Assembly (NCBI GenBank): GCA_031404815.1
Contig: JANNIH010000013.1
Span: forward strand, 1-64,000
Reading direction: 5' to 3'
Source of the DNA: DASYKS01 sp031404815
Lineage (GTDB): Bacteria; Acidobacteriota; Thermoanaerobaculia; Multivoradales; UBA5704
DNA length: 64,000 nucleotides
Shown: positions 1 through 9,508 of the stretch, one piece after another
How the letters are laid out: each line of letters opens with the position of its first letter
Position numbering within the stretch: position 1 is the stretch's first letter
Notes under the pieces: model-generated
The model's input: only the letters and a program-made list of their open reading frames with translations
Databases searched by the model: none
What the model was told of the DNA's origin: nothing
Translations under genes and position numbers: made by a program

Positions 1-3000
1 CCGCGCAGGAGGACATCCGCCCGAGGGATCAAAACGCCGTTCGCATCTTCGACCCGGCCGCGCACGGCGGCTTGCTTGAGCAGGACGATCGGCACGTCGA
101 GCTGTTGGCCAAACTGGGTGAATCGAACCCAGACGCGGGCTTTCCGGTGCACCGTTCCGTTGTCGTAGGAGACATCGAGCGGGAAGGCGTTCGGCGTCGG
201 CGGAATCAGATCCGCGATGAAGCGCCCTCCCGGCCCGGAATGGACTTCGTACCCGGCCGGGTTGTGGAAGTAGTTCGGATGCACCACCCGAACCAGGGCG
301 TTCTCCACCGGTGTAACGCCATCCTGATCGAAGATCGTGCCGGTGATCCGCCCGTTCTGTTCGAACAGCACATCGTGGGTCGCGACCTGGCCGTCGATAG
401 ATATCGCGCCGGAAAACGAACGGGTACCGTAGAACGCATTCGAGATCGTAGCCGAGTAGTTGCCGGCGAGAACGTTCGGGATCTCAAACGTACCGTCCGC
501 CTGGGTCACGATGTCATGGCTCTCGAGGTCGAGCAGGACGAGACCCTGGCGCACGATGGTCGTCCGGTAGCGGGCGACTGCGATCACGCCGATCGGTGCC
601 CCCGAGCCGTTCTGCGCCCGGACGCTGCCGCGGATCGTTCCGCGGCGGACGCGCAGGTCGGCGAACACCGAATCGCCGGCGAAACGAACGGTCACTCGCG
701 CCACTCCCCCATCCTCGCCGCGGTAGCCATGGACGTCGTAGGTCCAAGGGTTCACGCTCGGGAAGGCGAACATGCCCATCGCATCGGCTACCGCCTCCGC
801 GGTCCAGACCTGACCGCCACTCACCGTGAGATGGATCGTCGCCCCGCCGAGCGCCGCCCCCGACCGGTCGCGGATCACCCCAGCGATCGAGCCGCGCGTG
901 TTTTCCTCGAAATAGAGATCGAGATTCGCGATCGCGCCGTCGCGAACATTGACGTTGGCCCCGACCTGCTGGTTCGTGGCGAGATCGACCGCGCGCACCT
1001 CTCGAAAGCCGGCGAACACATTCTCCAGCCGGTAAGCGCCGGACGCGTCGGTCATCGTATGGAAAGGTGTTTGAGAGGCGTAGACCACCGCCCCGGCGAC
1101 CGGCACGATCCCGGTGAGAGTGCGCCGGTAGACATGCCCTTCGACCACCCCCCGTTCGTCGACCAGCAGGACCCGGACATCGTTCACCCGATCGGGCAGA
1201 ATGTCGAAAAAGATCCGCGCCCCGGCGCGCCCGGTCTCGGCCGAGAACGCCTCGATCTCGGCGAGCCCCGCCGGCAGGACGCCGAAGTCGAACCCACCGT
1301 CGAAATCGGTGCGCCGGACGGTGATGAACTTGCCATCGACGTAGACCGCAACGAACGCCTGAACGACCGGTGTTGTGCCGTCGGTCTCGAACACCGTGCC
1401 GCGCAACTCGCCGGTCGGCGCCTCCGGCCGACGCAACAGCACCAAGTCGCGCACGACCGTGGCGCCCGAGGTCGGGATCGCGACCGTCGCGAGCACGAAA
1501 CTGCCGTCGCCCGCGGTCGCCGAGAGGCTGATCGTGCCCACGGGCAGGTCGCCGATGTCGTAGTTGCCGGCCGCGTCGATCCGCGCCGTGCGCCCCTCTT
1601 TAAACACCGGACTGTAGCCGATGATCGTGAGGTCGCGCGGCACCGTCCCGTCGTCATAGCGCGCAGTCCCCATGATCTTGCCGCGGCCGAGCAGCACGAT
1701 ATCCAGGCGCAGACGATTGCCGACGAAGCGAATCCGTCCGGCCGCCTTGCCGCGCTTGTCGCTCGCCGGGTCCTTGGCGGTCAGCTCGAACGGCGCTCCG
1801 CACTCGGTCTGCCGCACATAGTCGAACAGAAACGCGCCTAAAGCGTCGGTGCGCACCGCGGCCGTCGTGTGGCGTACACAATCACCGGTATAGATATCGA
1901 GATCGGACTCGGTAAGGGAAACCAGGGCAAACGCGAGCGGCGCGCCGTCCGGCCCGATCACCCGCCCTTCGACCAACCCACCGGGCATGGTGACCGTCGT
2001 CCGCACCGCGCGGTGGGTGACCACCGCGCTCTCACCCAAGACGCTCCGGATACCGCCCGCGGTCAGCAATTGCGGGAGGTACGGCGACAGCGGGTTGTTG
2101 AACACGACCTGGACCACACGCGTGTCGCGTAGGCCTTCGAACGGATTGCGATGGACCGGCTCGCCGCCGAGGAGTGGCGGTCGCAGATAGCTGTTCTGCT
2201 CGGTCGGGATCGCGCCACCGTTGGAAAGCTTGCCCTGGATTTCGAAATGCGTGGGGTCGGCCGGGTAGAGGCTGCCGAGATCGACGTCGCCCGAGAACAG
2301 GACATCCACCACGTGCCCGGTCGGATCGACGCGCGCGTTCTGGACCGCGGTGACCATCTCGAAACGCCGCGGCTGCACCACTTCGACGTGCGCGGGAATC
2401 CGCGCGTCTTCGTCGCCGTCGCCGTCACGATCGATGGAGAGAAAGGCGTCGGCGGCGCCGGCCGGGGTCCACTCGACGGTGGCGACCCCACCCGCGTCGA
2501 GCGCGACATCGCGGAAGCGGAGCGCCAACAGCTGCGGCCCGGGGGCTGTGGCCAGGATCTGAAGGTCGAGGGTCGTCGCGCGATCGGCACCTAAGCGGGC
2601 GCGGTACCCCCCCTCCTCCGGGACGCCGAGCAACGCCCACTCGCCCGTCGGAACGTGGAGCAGGTCGGCGAAAGGGAGATCGCGCAGATCGGCGCTCGCG
2701 TTGGCGACCGGCGGGCCACCCGAGATCAGATGGCGACCGCTGGTCCGGCTCGACAGATCGAGACGCACGCCACCACCGGTCGCGAGCACGCCGCCGAGCG
2801 GCGGCAGAAACGCGGTCGTGCTGGCAAAGCGCTCGAACGCGGCCTCGGCGCCGTGGGCCGCAATCTCGGCACCGAAAATACCCGCGAGGCTGTGCACGAA
2901 CCGGCCCCCGGTTTTGGTCGTCCGGCGCAGCTGGTCCCAATCCCAATCGGCATCGCGCGCGCCGAGCCACTCGGCGGCGAGGACGGCCGAGCTGTCGAAC

Positions 3001-4751
3001 AGCTCTTCGCCGAGCGTCACGTGGCGCCCGGCTTGAGCGAGCTGCCAGACCCGTTGGTCGACCGCCGCCCGGCCGACTTGCGGCAGGTCGGGCGAGAGGC
3101 TCGCTGCGGGCGCTTCGGCGAGCGACAGGCCGAGACCGGCAAGATCGAGCGCGGACTCGACGAGACTCGCCGGCAGCGACTCCGAAGAGCGAGACAGCAA
3201 GATCGAATTGGGCGAGAACGGAATCCCGGTCTCGCCGACCCCGACGCGCAGGTCGAAGGTCGGCGTCACCGAGGCGTCGCTGCGCGCCGCCGAGGCGGTG
3301 ACCCGGCCGGTGCGCAGCGCTCTCAGGCGGAACTCGACACTCTCGGACTCCCCCGGCAGCAGCGTCTCGATCGTCTTCCTGAATTGGCTCGGATCGACCA
3401 GCTCGACCCCGGCGAGCGCGCTCGCGGGCAGGCCGATACTTAACAGGTTTGCGGGCGCGTTCGAGACATTCGAGACGGTCAGCCGGAGCGTGTACTCCTC
3501 GGAGCGCCGGATCACGTCGGGGTGCGAGATGTGGATCGCGAAGCGCGGATCGCGCACCAACACCGCGCCGCGCGCCGTGCCACCGATCCGGCGGATCCCG
3601 GTCGGCAGTCCGTCCAGAATGCCGTCGAGTTCGATCGAGACGACGTGCGTCCCTTCGCGGAGCCCCTCGACCAGAAACTCCGCATCGCCCATCGCCTGGG
3701 CGATCAGGAAGGTCAGATCGTCCGCCGTGCCGAGCTTGCCGTCGGGTCCGGGCACGTGGACCGGCACGGGAGCCCCGAGGGGGGTCGGCGGCTCGGTCGA
3801 TGCCGCGCGCAAGCCCGACGGAAGAGTGATCTTCGCGGTCAGGTAGCGCACCACCAGAGGATCGCCGGCCGGGGCACCGTTTTGCACCATCAACACCACG
3901 GCGAAGAATTGGTGGAGCAGGCTCGAATCGGTCGGAAACAAGATCACCCCCGGCAGCGGCGGCGGGTCGGGGATCGTGCAGTCGCCGCTCGGATCGAGAC
4001 AGCCACCCATCGGCATCGGATCGTCAGGCTCGGGCATCAGGTCGAGGACGAACGGCGCCAACTGCGGCGGCTGGAAGCGCGCGGGCGCCGATCCCCCCTC
4101 CGGCCCGAACAGCAACACGGCCGGATCGCCGTGCGGGCGCCAGAGGATCGGGACGTCGTAGTCGATCTGGCGCCCTTCGACGGTGAAGCCGAAGGTGAAG
4201 TTGAACGCCTTGAAGTTGTCGCCCGAGATGACGATGCCGCGGCTGCGGATCTCGTCCAAGGTGAGCGCGCGCGAGGTGACGTGGGTGATCAGGATCTGGG
4301 TGACGCGGATCACCGCCGAACGCGGCGCCGCGTAAGCGAGCAGGCGATCGCCGCGGACCAGGCGGATGTCGTCGAGTACATACTCGCCGTCGAGCGAGAA
4401 CCGAGGGATGCGAAACGGCTCGCCGGGGCGCGTTTCGAGCCGCAGGGTCCCCGAGATCTCCGGCCCCGACAGGTCGCCCACCACCCGAAGGTCGGGCGGC
4501 AAGGTACCCCGATCGGGATCGAACCCTTCTAGCTTTGTGGCCACGATCGTCGGCGTATTGAACGGGACGGTCTGGCTCTCGGGCGAGACGGTGAGCTGGG
4601 TTCCGGCGATCAGGAGGCTACCCGCCCCCAGCTCCGCCCGGGCGGCCGGAGGCAGAGCGAGGGCGACCGAGATCGCGAGGCCGAGACAGACGAGTGACCG
4701 ACGCCACGCCGCGATGCGACGAGGCCGAAACGAGGCTTGATCTGAAGTCAT
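1..4751 (-). CDS. Giant secreted carboxypeptidase-regulatory-repeat surface protein (3' end outside window)
   Basis: The minus-strand frame opens at an ATG whose first 40 residues form a Sec signal peptide (RRSLVCLGLAISVALALPP core, cleavage near ARA-E), and it stays open to the window edge, giving more than 1580 residues. The first ~900 residues are beta-rich and unassigned, including a calcium-like loop DRDGDGDEDARIPA. From roughly residue 940 on, at least eight CarboxypepD_reg-like modules follow, each starting with a V/I-x-G-x-V pattern such as VEGRVIGPDGAPL, LRGTVFETDGTTP, IAGVIRDRSGAAL and ITGTIFDQDGVTP. Families of this build are extracellular or cell-surface proteins with Ig-like beta-sandwich repeats. 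Function is likely adhesive or structural (inference). No ribosome site stronger than a GAAGAGA sits before the ATG. Both the start and the signal peptide look convincing; the C-terminus and any anchor are unknown. Confidence 0.85.
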   Translation of the reverse strand, partial: MTSDQASFRPRRIAAWRRSLVCLGLAISVALALPPAARAELGAGSLLIAGTQLTVSPESQTVPFNTPTIVATKLEGFDPDRGTLPPDLRVVGDLSGPEISGTLRLETRPGEPFRIPRFSLDGEYVLDDIRLVRGDRLLAYAAPRSAVIRVTQILITHVTSRALTLDEIRSRGIVISGDNFKAFNFTFGFTVEGRQIDYDVPILWRPHGDPAVLLFGPEGGSAPARFQPPQLAPFVLDLMPEPDDPMPMGGCLDPSGDCTIPDPPPLPGVILFPTDSSLLHQFFAVVLMVQNGAPAGDPLVVRYLTAKITLPSGLRAASTEPPTPLGAPVPVHVPGPDGKLGTADDLTFLIAQAMGDAEFLVEGLREGTHVVSIELDGILDGLPTGIRRIGGTARGAVLVRDPRFAIHISHPDVIRRSEEYTLRLTVSNVSNAPANLLSIGLPASALAGVELVDPSQFRKTIETLLPGESESVEFRLRALRTGRVTASAARSDASVTPTFDLRVGVGETGIPFSPNSILLSRSSESLPASLVESALDLAGLGLSLAEAPAASLSPDLPQVGRAAVDQRVWQLAQAGRHVTLGEELFDSSAVLAAEWLGARDADWDWDQLRRTTKTGGRFVHSLAGIFGAEIAAHGAEAAFERFASTTAFLPPLGGVLATGGGVRLDLSSRTSGRHLISGGPPVANASADLRDLPFADLLHVPTGEWALLGVPEEGGYRARLGADRATTLDLQILATAPGPQLLALRFRDVALDAGGVATVEWTPAGAADAFLSIDRDGDGDEDARIPAHVEVVQPRRFEMVTAVQNARVDPTGHVVDVLFSGDVDLGSLYPADPTHFEIQGKLSNGGAIPTEQNSYLRPPLLGGEPVHRNPFEGLRDTRVVQVVFNNPLSPYLPQLLTAGGIRSVLGESAVVTHRAVRTTVTMPGGLVEGRVIGPDGAPLAFALVSLTESDLDIYTGDCVRHTTAAVRTDALGAFLFDYVRQTECGAPFELTAKDPASDKRGKAAGRIRFVGNRLRLDIVLLGRGKIMGTARYDDGTVPRDLTIIGYSPVFKEGRTARIDAAGNYDIGDLPVGTISLSATAGDGSFVLATVAIPTSGATVVRDLVLLRRPEAPTGELRGTVFETDGTTPVVQAFVAVYVDGKFITVRRTDFDGGFDFGVLPAGLAEIEAFSAETGRAGARIFFDILPDRVNDVRVLLVDERGVVEGHVYRRTLTGIVPVAGAVVYASQTPFHTMTDASGAYRLENVFAGFREVRAVDLATNQQVGANVNVRDGAIANLDLYFEENTRGSIAGVIRDRSGAALGGATIHLTVSGGQVWTAEAVADAMGMFAFPSVNPWTYDVHGYRGEDGGVARVTVRFAGDSVFADLRVRRGTIRGSVRAQNGSGAPIGVIAVARYRTTIVRQGLVLLDLESHDIVTQADGTFEIPNVLAGNYSATISNAFYGTRSFSGAISIDGQVATHDVLFEQNGRITGTIFDQDGVTPVENALVRVVHPNYFHNPAGYEVHSGPGGRFIADLIPPTPNAFPLDVSYDNGTVHRKARVWVRFTQFGQQLDVPIVLLKQAAVRGRVEDANGVLIPRADVLLR

Positions 4752-5050
4752 TAAATTCTCTTCACTACTGCGTTGATCCCTCGTTTGGGAGGACGACCGT
4801 CGATTCGGCGGGTTGGGAGGAAAGACACCTTCGATCCGCATCCGTTTAGCGGTTCGACGCGGAACGTGAACAAAAGTTCCATCTGGTTCGAAGGAGCTCG
4901 ACCAACCGTCGAGATATGTAGGCCCATGAACACAAGCGGGCAGCCACGCCTCGCTCGAGCCCAATATCGAGATGCTTAGGAACCTGGAGACTCGGACGGG
5001 CAGAGTGTAGCTCACAGGTACCGAAGTCGATGGGTCGGACGGAGGTCTGC
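4752..5050. other. Intergenic region, no gene seen
   Basis: About 300 bases between the giant surface-protein gene and the zinc-finger gene, both on the minus strand. Short open frames exist but lack ribosome sites and resemble nothing. It should hold the promoter of the surface-protein gene, but I cannot single one out. Confidence 0.4.
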
Positions 5051-5842
5051 TCATTGGCTGGCTTCCGCTAGACCCGCGCCGAGCTTGACTACCGACCACC
5101 AATCCAGCCACTCCAAGTCTTCCTGGCCAATCTCGGTGGCCAGCCGCGTTGAGAACTCCGGAGGGAGGCCCGCCTCGCGCACCAATAGGCCGCGCTCCTG
5201 CGGTCCGAGGTCTTGCCACGAACGGAGCGGGGCTTCTTCGCCGAGAGGTTCGAATCGTGCCTCGGGAACGGAGCTCCTTCGTTCGAGAAATGCGGCGAGG
5301 TGGTCGATGACTTCGGCCGCCATCGGTTCGCTCCCCAGGAGGCAGGCCAACCCGAACTGCACCGCCCAAGCACAACGCCTGACCTCTGCGGGAACATCGG
5401 GGGGAACCAACAGCTCCCGGAGCCCCCTCAAGCCCACGAGCTCCTCGAACGGCACAGTGGGCTCCGTAGAGATCAAGTTTTGCATCACATCTACCGTCGC
5501 AAGGAGACCCTCCAGCCACTTTTCATCGCGCCAACACTGCGCTATTGCCAGCCGACTCCCGGCGTTCCCCCGGCAGGCCCTCCGTCCTGATCGATTTGAA
5601 GCCGACCCCCGTTGGGCGAGCGGTTGGCTGTCCTGCCTCGCCGCGATCGACGACAGCGCATCCAGGCACTGGGTGCAAACCAGCAAGTGTTTCAACTTCG
5701 CTCGCCGCGACCTCTCTTGGCCAGCCCAGAAATCATCCAACTCTTCTGCACTCAAATGCACCGAACCCCCCAACTTTCTGGACCAAAAATTCTCTCGCTC
5801 GACCCCATCTCCTGACGAATCATTCTTGCGATACCAGAACAA
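5051..5842 (-). CDS. ZAS-like zinc-finger protein (anti-sigma-type N-terminus), function unknown
   Basis: A 263-residue protein. Residues ~28-60 match the layout of anti-sigma zinc-binding domains: an HLSAEELDDFWAG helix followed by HLLVCTQC, which is the Hx3Cx2C motif of ZAS/zf-HC2 domains. The remaining 200 residues are Leu/Glu-rich and unassigned, with no obvious transmembrane segment, unlike many membrane anti-sigma factors. No sigma-factor gene is adjacent, so the partner (if any) is unknown. The start chosen is the first ATG; internal starts are possible because the first 25 residues are polar and uninformative. Two copies of a 16-bp direct repeat lie just upstream and could be a regulatory site. 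Confidence 0.55.
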   Translation of the reverse strand: MFWYRKNDSSGDGVERENFWSRKLGGSVHLSAEELDDFWAGQERSRRAKLKHLLVCTQCLDALSSIAARQDSQPLAQRGSASNRSGRRACRGNAGSRLAIAQCWRDEKWLEGLLATVDVMQNLISTEPTVPFEELVGLRGLRELLVPPDVPAEVRRCAWAVQFGLACLLGSEPMAAEVIDHLAAFLERRSSVPEARFEPLGEEAPLRSWQDLGPQERGLLVREAGLPPEFSTRLATEIGQEDLEWLDWWSVVKLGAGLAEASQ

Positions 5843-5864
5843 ATGTCAAGCAAAATGCTCGAAA

Positions 5865-5900
5865 TCTCTTCCAGAAGTGAATATTCTCTTCCAGAAGTGA
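5865..5900. repeat. Paired 16-bp direct repeat upstream of the zinc-finger gene
   Basis: The sequence TCTCTTCCAGAAGTGA occurs at 5865-5880 and again, identical, at 5885-5900, separated by ATAT. This 20-bp spacing puts both copies on the same face of the helix about 25-60 bp before the zinc-finger gene's ATG, as expected for a tandem regulator-binding site. No regulator can be named. Confidence 0.6.
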
Positions 5901-6339
5901 CGCCGCGGCGCCTTTCCATGGCGGACAAGTCTTCGAGCCGGCGGATCGAGCACCCGATCCATGCGGCGCTGATTCGCACTCCGCTGACCGGTCACCGAAG
6001 GGACCCTTTTCTCACCCGACTCGGTTGTGTGCGAGAGACTCCGTGCGATCAACAGCTCCTCGCACCGATATCCACCGGGAACTCCCGATTGCGGGGGCTC
6101 GGGAAGAACAGCTTCGAGCCCGAGCAGACCACTTCGGCCTCCGCGAGCAACTCGAACGCACTCGGGGCAAGAAAACCCGATGATCTCGGCGCTTTGTTCT
6201 CGTCAGCTCGCGAGGAACCATCCACCAGCTGCCGTCAAGGTGGACCCTCTCCATCGTGCGGATCTCACAGCCCCTCAGAACGCCGAACAGCCGCAATCAT
6301 CCGGCCCTCACAACTCGCTGAAGATACAGGAAGAAACGG
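5901..6339. other. Intergenic region, no gene seen
   Basis: About 440 bases between the direct repeat and the tRNA remnant. Open frames on both strands have no ribosome sites and no recognisable protein features. Nothing could be supported here. Confidence 0.4.
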
Positions 6340-6426
6340 TGGTGTAGCCGGGAGGAGTCGAACCCCCACGAACCCCCAACCTACAGATCCGTAGTCTGTC
6401 GCTCTATCCAGTTGAGCTATGACTTT
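6340..6426 (-). pseudogene. Degenerate tRNA-Arg(ACG), probably non-functional
   Basis: On the minus strand the D-arm (TAGCTC, loop, GAGC), the anticodon arm (ACAGA-CTACGGA-TCTGT, anticodon ACG) and a TTCGACT T-loop followed by CGGCTAC-A-CCA are plain. Two features break it. The 5' acceptor strand reads AAAGTCA, which cannot pair over its length with CGGCTAC (GTAGCCG would be needed). A ten-base stretch, GGGGGTTCGT, is repeated before the true T-arm, so the variable region would be ~15 nt rather than 5. The encoded CCA and intact anticodon arm say it derives from a real gene. A working Arg(ACG) tRNA must then exist elsewhere. Confidence 0.7.
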
Positions 6427-6586
6427 ATGGGCATGGCCACTGCAGGGGCAGAAGGATAGACGAAAACCGCCCCGGGCGGCAAGTCCCTGTTGGGTCGAAG
6501 AACTACGGCTCGCCGCAGAACTGGCGGGAAAGTGCGCAACTTTGGTAGGTTAGGCCGATTTCGCGCTTTCCAACCAAGGACTTCCG

Positions 6587-9502
6587 ATGACTCGCGTCCA
6601 CGCGTGCACGATCGTTTCGAACAACTACCTGGCGCTCGCCCAGGTGTTTTCCGAGTCGTATAAACGGCTCCACCCGGGCGCCGAGGTCTACGTCTGCATC
6701 GCCGACCGGCCGGACCCGTCGATTCAATACGGGCGGCTGCCGTTCGTCCCGGTCTTCGCCGCCGAGCTGGGCATTCCGGCGTTCGAGAACTTCGCTTTCC
6801 GTTACGACATCCTCGAGCTGAACACCGCGGTCAAACCGTTTTTGCTCGACCACCTCCGGGAACGGTTCGGACTCGATCGAATCTTCTACTTCGATCCGGA
6901 CATCCTGGTGCTCGATGCGGTGACACCGCTCGAACAGCTCCTCGATCAGCACCCGGCGGTGTTGATTCCGCACATCACCCGCGGGCTCGACGACGGATTG
7001 ATCCCGCCGGAGCGGATGATCCTGATGGCCGGGGTCTACAACCTGGGCTTCTTGGGGCTCCGCCTCGATGGCACGACCGCAGAGTTTCTCTCCTGGTGGA
7101 AGGAGCGCCTCTACCGGTTTTGCGTCAACGACATCCACAATGGCGTGTTCGTCGACCAGTCGTGGATGGATCTGGCACCGGCCTTCTTGGATGATGTCGC
7201 GATCTGCCGCGATCCCGCCTACAACGTCGCCTATTGGAATCTCCCCCAGCGGCGCACCGAAATCGCAGATGGGCGGTTGACCGCCGACGGCCGCCCGATC
7301 GGGTTCTTTCATTTCAGCGGCATCAATTTCAGCGACATCGAGGCGATCAGCAAACACCAGAACCGGATCTCGCTGCGCACCCGGCCCGAGCTGCGCCCCC
7401 TGTTCGAGCAGTACCGCCGCTTGGTGCACGAGGCCGGCTATGCCCGGCTCGTGGGCGTCCCCTACGGCTTCCGAGCGTTCTCCGGCACCGATGTGTCCGT
7501 ACCTTGGGTCGCCCGTCGGCTGCTACAACGAATGGATCCCAAGGGGGTGCGCTGGCCGAACCCCTACGACATTCACAACCAGGACAGCTTTTTTGCTTGG
7601 CTGGTCGAGCCGATCGCCTACCCAGGCGGGGTCCTCACCCGGGCGGCGCTCGCGCTTTGGGAGCTGCGCGACGATCTGGTGCGCGCCTTCCCCGACGTTT
7701 GCGGCGCCGATCTGCCGCGCTACGCCGACTGGCTCAAAGGGCACGGTGAAGGCGCGCGCGCCGGGCTGCACCCGATTTTTCTCGAACCGGTGGGCGTTAG
7801 AGGAGACGGGGCGCGAAGCCGGCCGCGCCGCTCGACGTTCGGGCCGCATCTTCACCCCTACGATACGGTCGCTGTCGAGCACGCCGCCGAGCTGCTCGCC
7901 CAAATCGACCTCAGGCACCCAGGCGCGATGACCGGCTGGCTCAACGAACCGATCCCCGGCACGGCCGAACGAACCCCCACGCTCACTCGGTTGGCGCTCC
8001 TTCTCTTCAAGGTCCGCGCCGATGTCCAGAGGAACTTCCCCGATCCGCTCGAAACGCATCAAGCGCTGTTCGCCGACTGGTTCTGCCGCCATGCCGCGCC
8101 CGAGTTCCATCTCCACCCCGATCTCGTCGCACCGGTGTTGCGCACGCTGCCGAGGAAGACACGGCTGGCCCTCGCGATCCGTCGCGAGTCGAGCGGGCGG
8201 CCGAGCCGGCCCTCCCCCGGTAGCGTCGGGGAGACGGCCGGAGCGCGGATCGGAGAGCCGGCCGCGGCACCTCCGCCCCCCCCTCCGGCGCCCCCTCCCA
8301 CCGCTCCCACCGAGGCGGTCTCCGCGGGGGCCTCCAAGGTGGTCTCTAAGGTGATCTCTAAACATCAGGCCCTCGGAGTCAACCTCGCCGGTTACTTCGC
8401 CATGGACACCGGCGTCGGCCAGGTGGCGCGCGGGAGCCTGTTCGCCCTTCGCGAAGCGGGGTTCAGGACGGTCCAAATCCCACTCGACCAGGATCTTCAG
8501 AGCCGGATGCTCGACGGCCGGGTGCAGTTCGACGACGGCGTTCCGCATCCGCTCACCCTGCTCCACGCCAACGCGGACGAAACGCCGCGTGCCCTGTCGA
8601 TGCTGCCGCTCGCAGGCACCGCGGGCGGTGTGAAAATTGGCTATTGGTTCTGGGAGCTGTCGCACTTCCCGCTCTCGTTGACCGACCGGTTCGGCCACCT
8701 CGACGAGGTCTGGGCTCCGAGCCGCTTCTGCCAACGGAGCTATGAAGCGGTCGCGACGCTCCCGGTCCGTTACGTTCCGCCGTGCGTACCGGCTCCCCGC
8801 CCGCTGGTGCGCAACGCGGAAGCGGACCGCGCCCGCTTCGGGATCGAGCCGGGGCGCTTTCTCTTCTTTTTCGCCTTCGACATCTTGAGTGTGCCGGAAC
8901 GAAAGAACCCGTTCGCTGCGATCGAGGCGGTGCGGCGGCTCGCCCGACGGACCGCGCGCCCGTTCGCCCTCCTGCTCAAAATCTCGCGGGCGCGGCACGA
9001 TCCCGCCCTGCTCGCCCGGCTGCAAGATGCGGCTCGCGGCCTTCCGATCGAGATCCACACGGCGCCCGCGACGCGCGAAGAGATGGACGCTATGGTGGCG
9101 CTCTCCGATGCGAACCTGTCGCTTCACCGTTCCGAGGGACTCGGCCTGCTGCCGATCGAGACGCTCTATCTCGGCAAACCGGTGATCGCCACCGACTACG
9201 GCGGCGTGACCGATTTTCTCGACGAGACGACTGGCTTCCCCGTCGCCTACCAGTTGGTCCGGCTGGAGCGCGACCACTCCCCCTATCCGGCGGGGGCGGT
9301 CTGGGCCGAACCCGATCTCGACCACGCCGCCGACCAGATGCTCCGCGTCCTTGCCGACCCGGACGAGGCCGCCACGCGCGGCGCCGCCGGCCGCACCCGG
9401 GTTGAAGAGCTCTATGGCGTCGAGGCCGCCGCAGCCCGTTTCAAGGCGGAGATCGAACGGGTCTATGCCCAACTTCACACCGGGAACGGACCCCGAGGCT
9501 GA
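6587..9502 (+). CDS. Two-domain glycosyltransferase (GT-A N-terminus, GT4 C-terminus)
   Basis: A 971-residue soluble protein. Residues ~1-270 look like a nucleotide-sugar GT-A fold: an N-terminal strand HACTIVSNNYLALAQV and the metal-binding FYFDPDILVLD. A middle helical part and a Pro-rich linker (PPPPPPAPPPTAP, ~residue 563) lead to a GT4/GT-B domain with the C-terminal signature SLHRSEGLGLLPIETLYLG and KPVIATDYGGVTDFLDE, i.e. the E-x7-E donor-binding motif. It probably transfers two sugars in turn to a surface glycan (inference). It begins 160 bp after the tRNA remnant and lies 6 bp before the next gene. Donor and acceptor cannot be read from sequence. Confidence 0.8.
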   Translation: MTRVHACTIVSNNYLALAQVFSESYKRLHPGAEVYVCIADRPDPSIQYGRLPFVPVFAAELGIPAFENFAFRYDILELNTAVKPFLLDHLRERFGLDRIFYFDPDILVLDAVTPLEQLLDQHPAVLIPHITRGLDDGLIPPERMILMAGVYNLGFLGLRLDGTTAEFLSWWKERLYRFCVNDIHNGVFVDQSWMDLAPAFLDDVAICRDPAYNVAYWNLPQRRTEIADGRLTADGRPIGFFHFSGINFSDIEAISKHQNRISLRTRPELRPLFEQYRRLVHEAGYARLVGVPYGFRAFSGTDVSVPWVARRLLQRMDPKGVRWPNPYDIHNQDSFFAWLVEPIAYPGGVLTRAALALWELRDDLVRAFPDVCGADLPRYADWLKGHGEGARAGLHPIFLEPVGVRGDGARSRPRRSTFGPHLHPYDTVAVEHAAELLAQIDLRHPGAMTGWLNEPIPGTAERTPTLTRLALLLFKVRADVQRNFPDPLETHQALFADWFCRHAAPEFHLHPDLVAPVLRTLPRKTRLALAIRRESSGRPSRPSPGSVGETAGARIGEPAAAPPPPPPAPPPTAPTEAVSAGASKVVSKVISKHQALGVNLAGYFAMDTGVGQVARGSLFALREAGFRTVQIPLDQDLQSRMLDGRVQFDDGVPHPLTLLHANADETPRALSMLPLAGTAGGVKIGYWFWELSHFPLSLTDRFGHLDEVWAPSRFCQRSYEAVATLPVRYVPPCVPAPRPLVRNAEADRARFGIEPGRFLFFFAFDILSVPERKNPFAAIEAVRRLARRTARPFALLLKISRARHDPALLARLQDAARGLPIEIHTAPATREEMDAMVALSDANLSLHRSEGLGLLPIETLYLGKPVIATDYGGVTDFLDETTGFPVAYQLVRLERDHSPYPAGAVWAEPDLDHAADQMLRVLADPDEAATRGAAGRTRVEELYGVEAAAARFKAEIERVYAQLHTGNGPRG

Positions 9503-9508
9503 ACCGGG

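Noticed and set aside
72..1841. Long plus-strand open frame (589 codons) at the window start
   Set aside because: It is antisense to the carboxypeptidase-regulatory repeats, which show clear repeated protein signatures and a signal peptide on the minus strand; the plus frame is Arg/Asp-rich with no family features.
7523..9478. Minus-strand 651-codon frame
   Set aside because: Antisense of the glycosyltransferase, whose GT4 and DxD motifs are clear on the plus strand.
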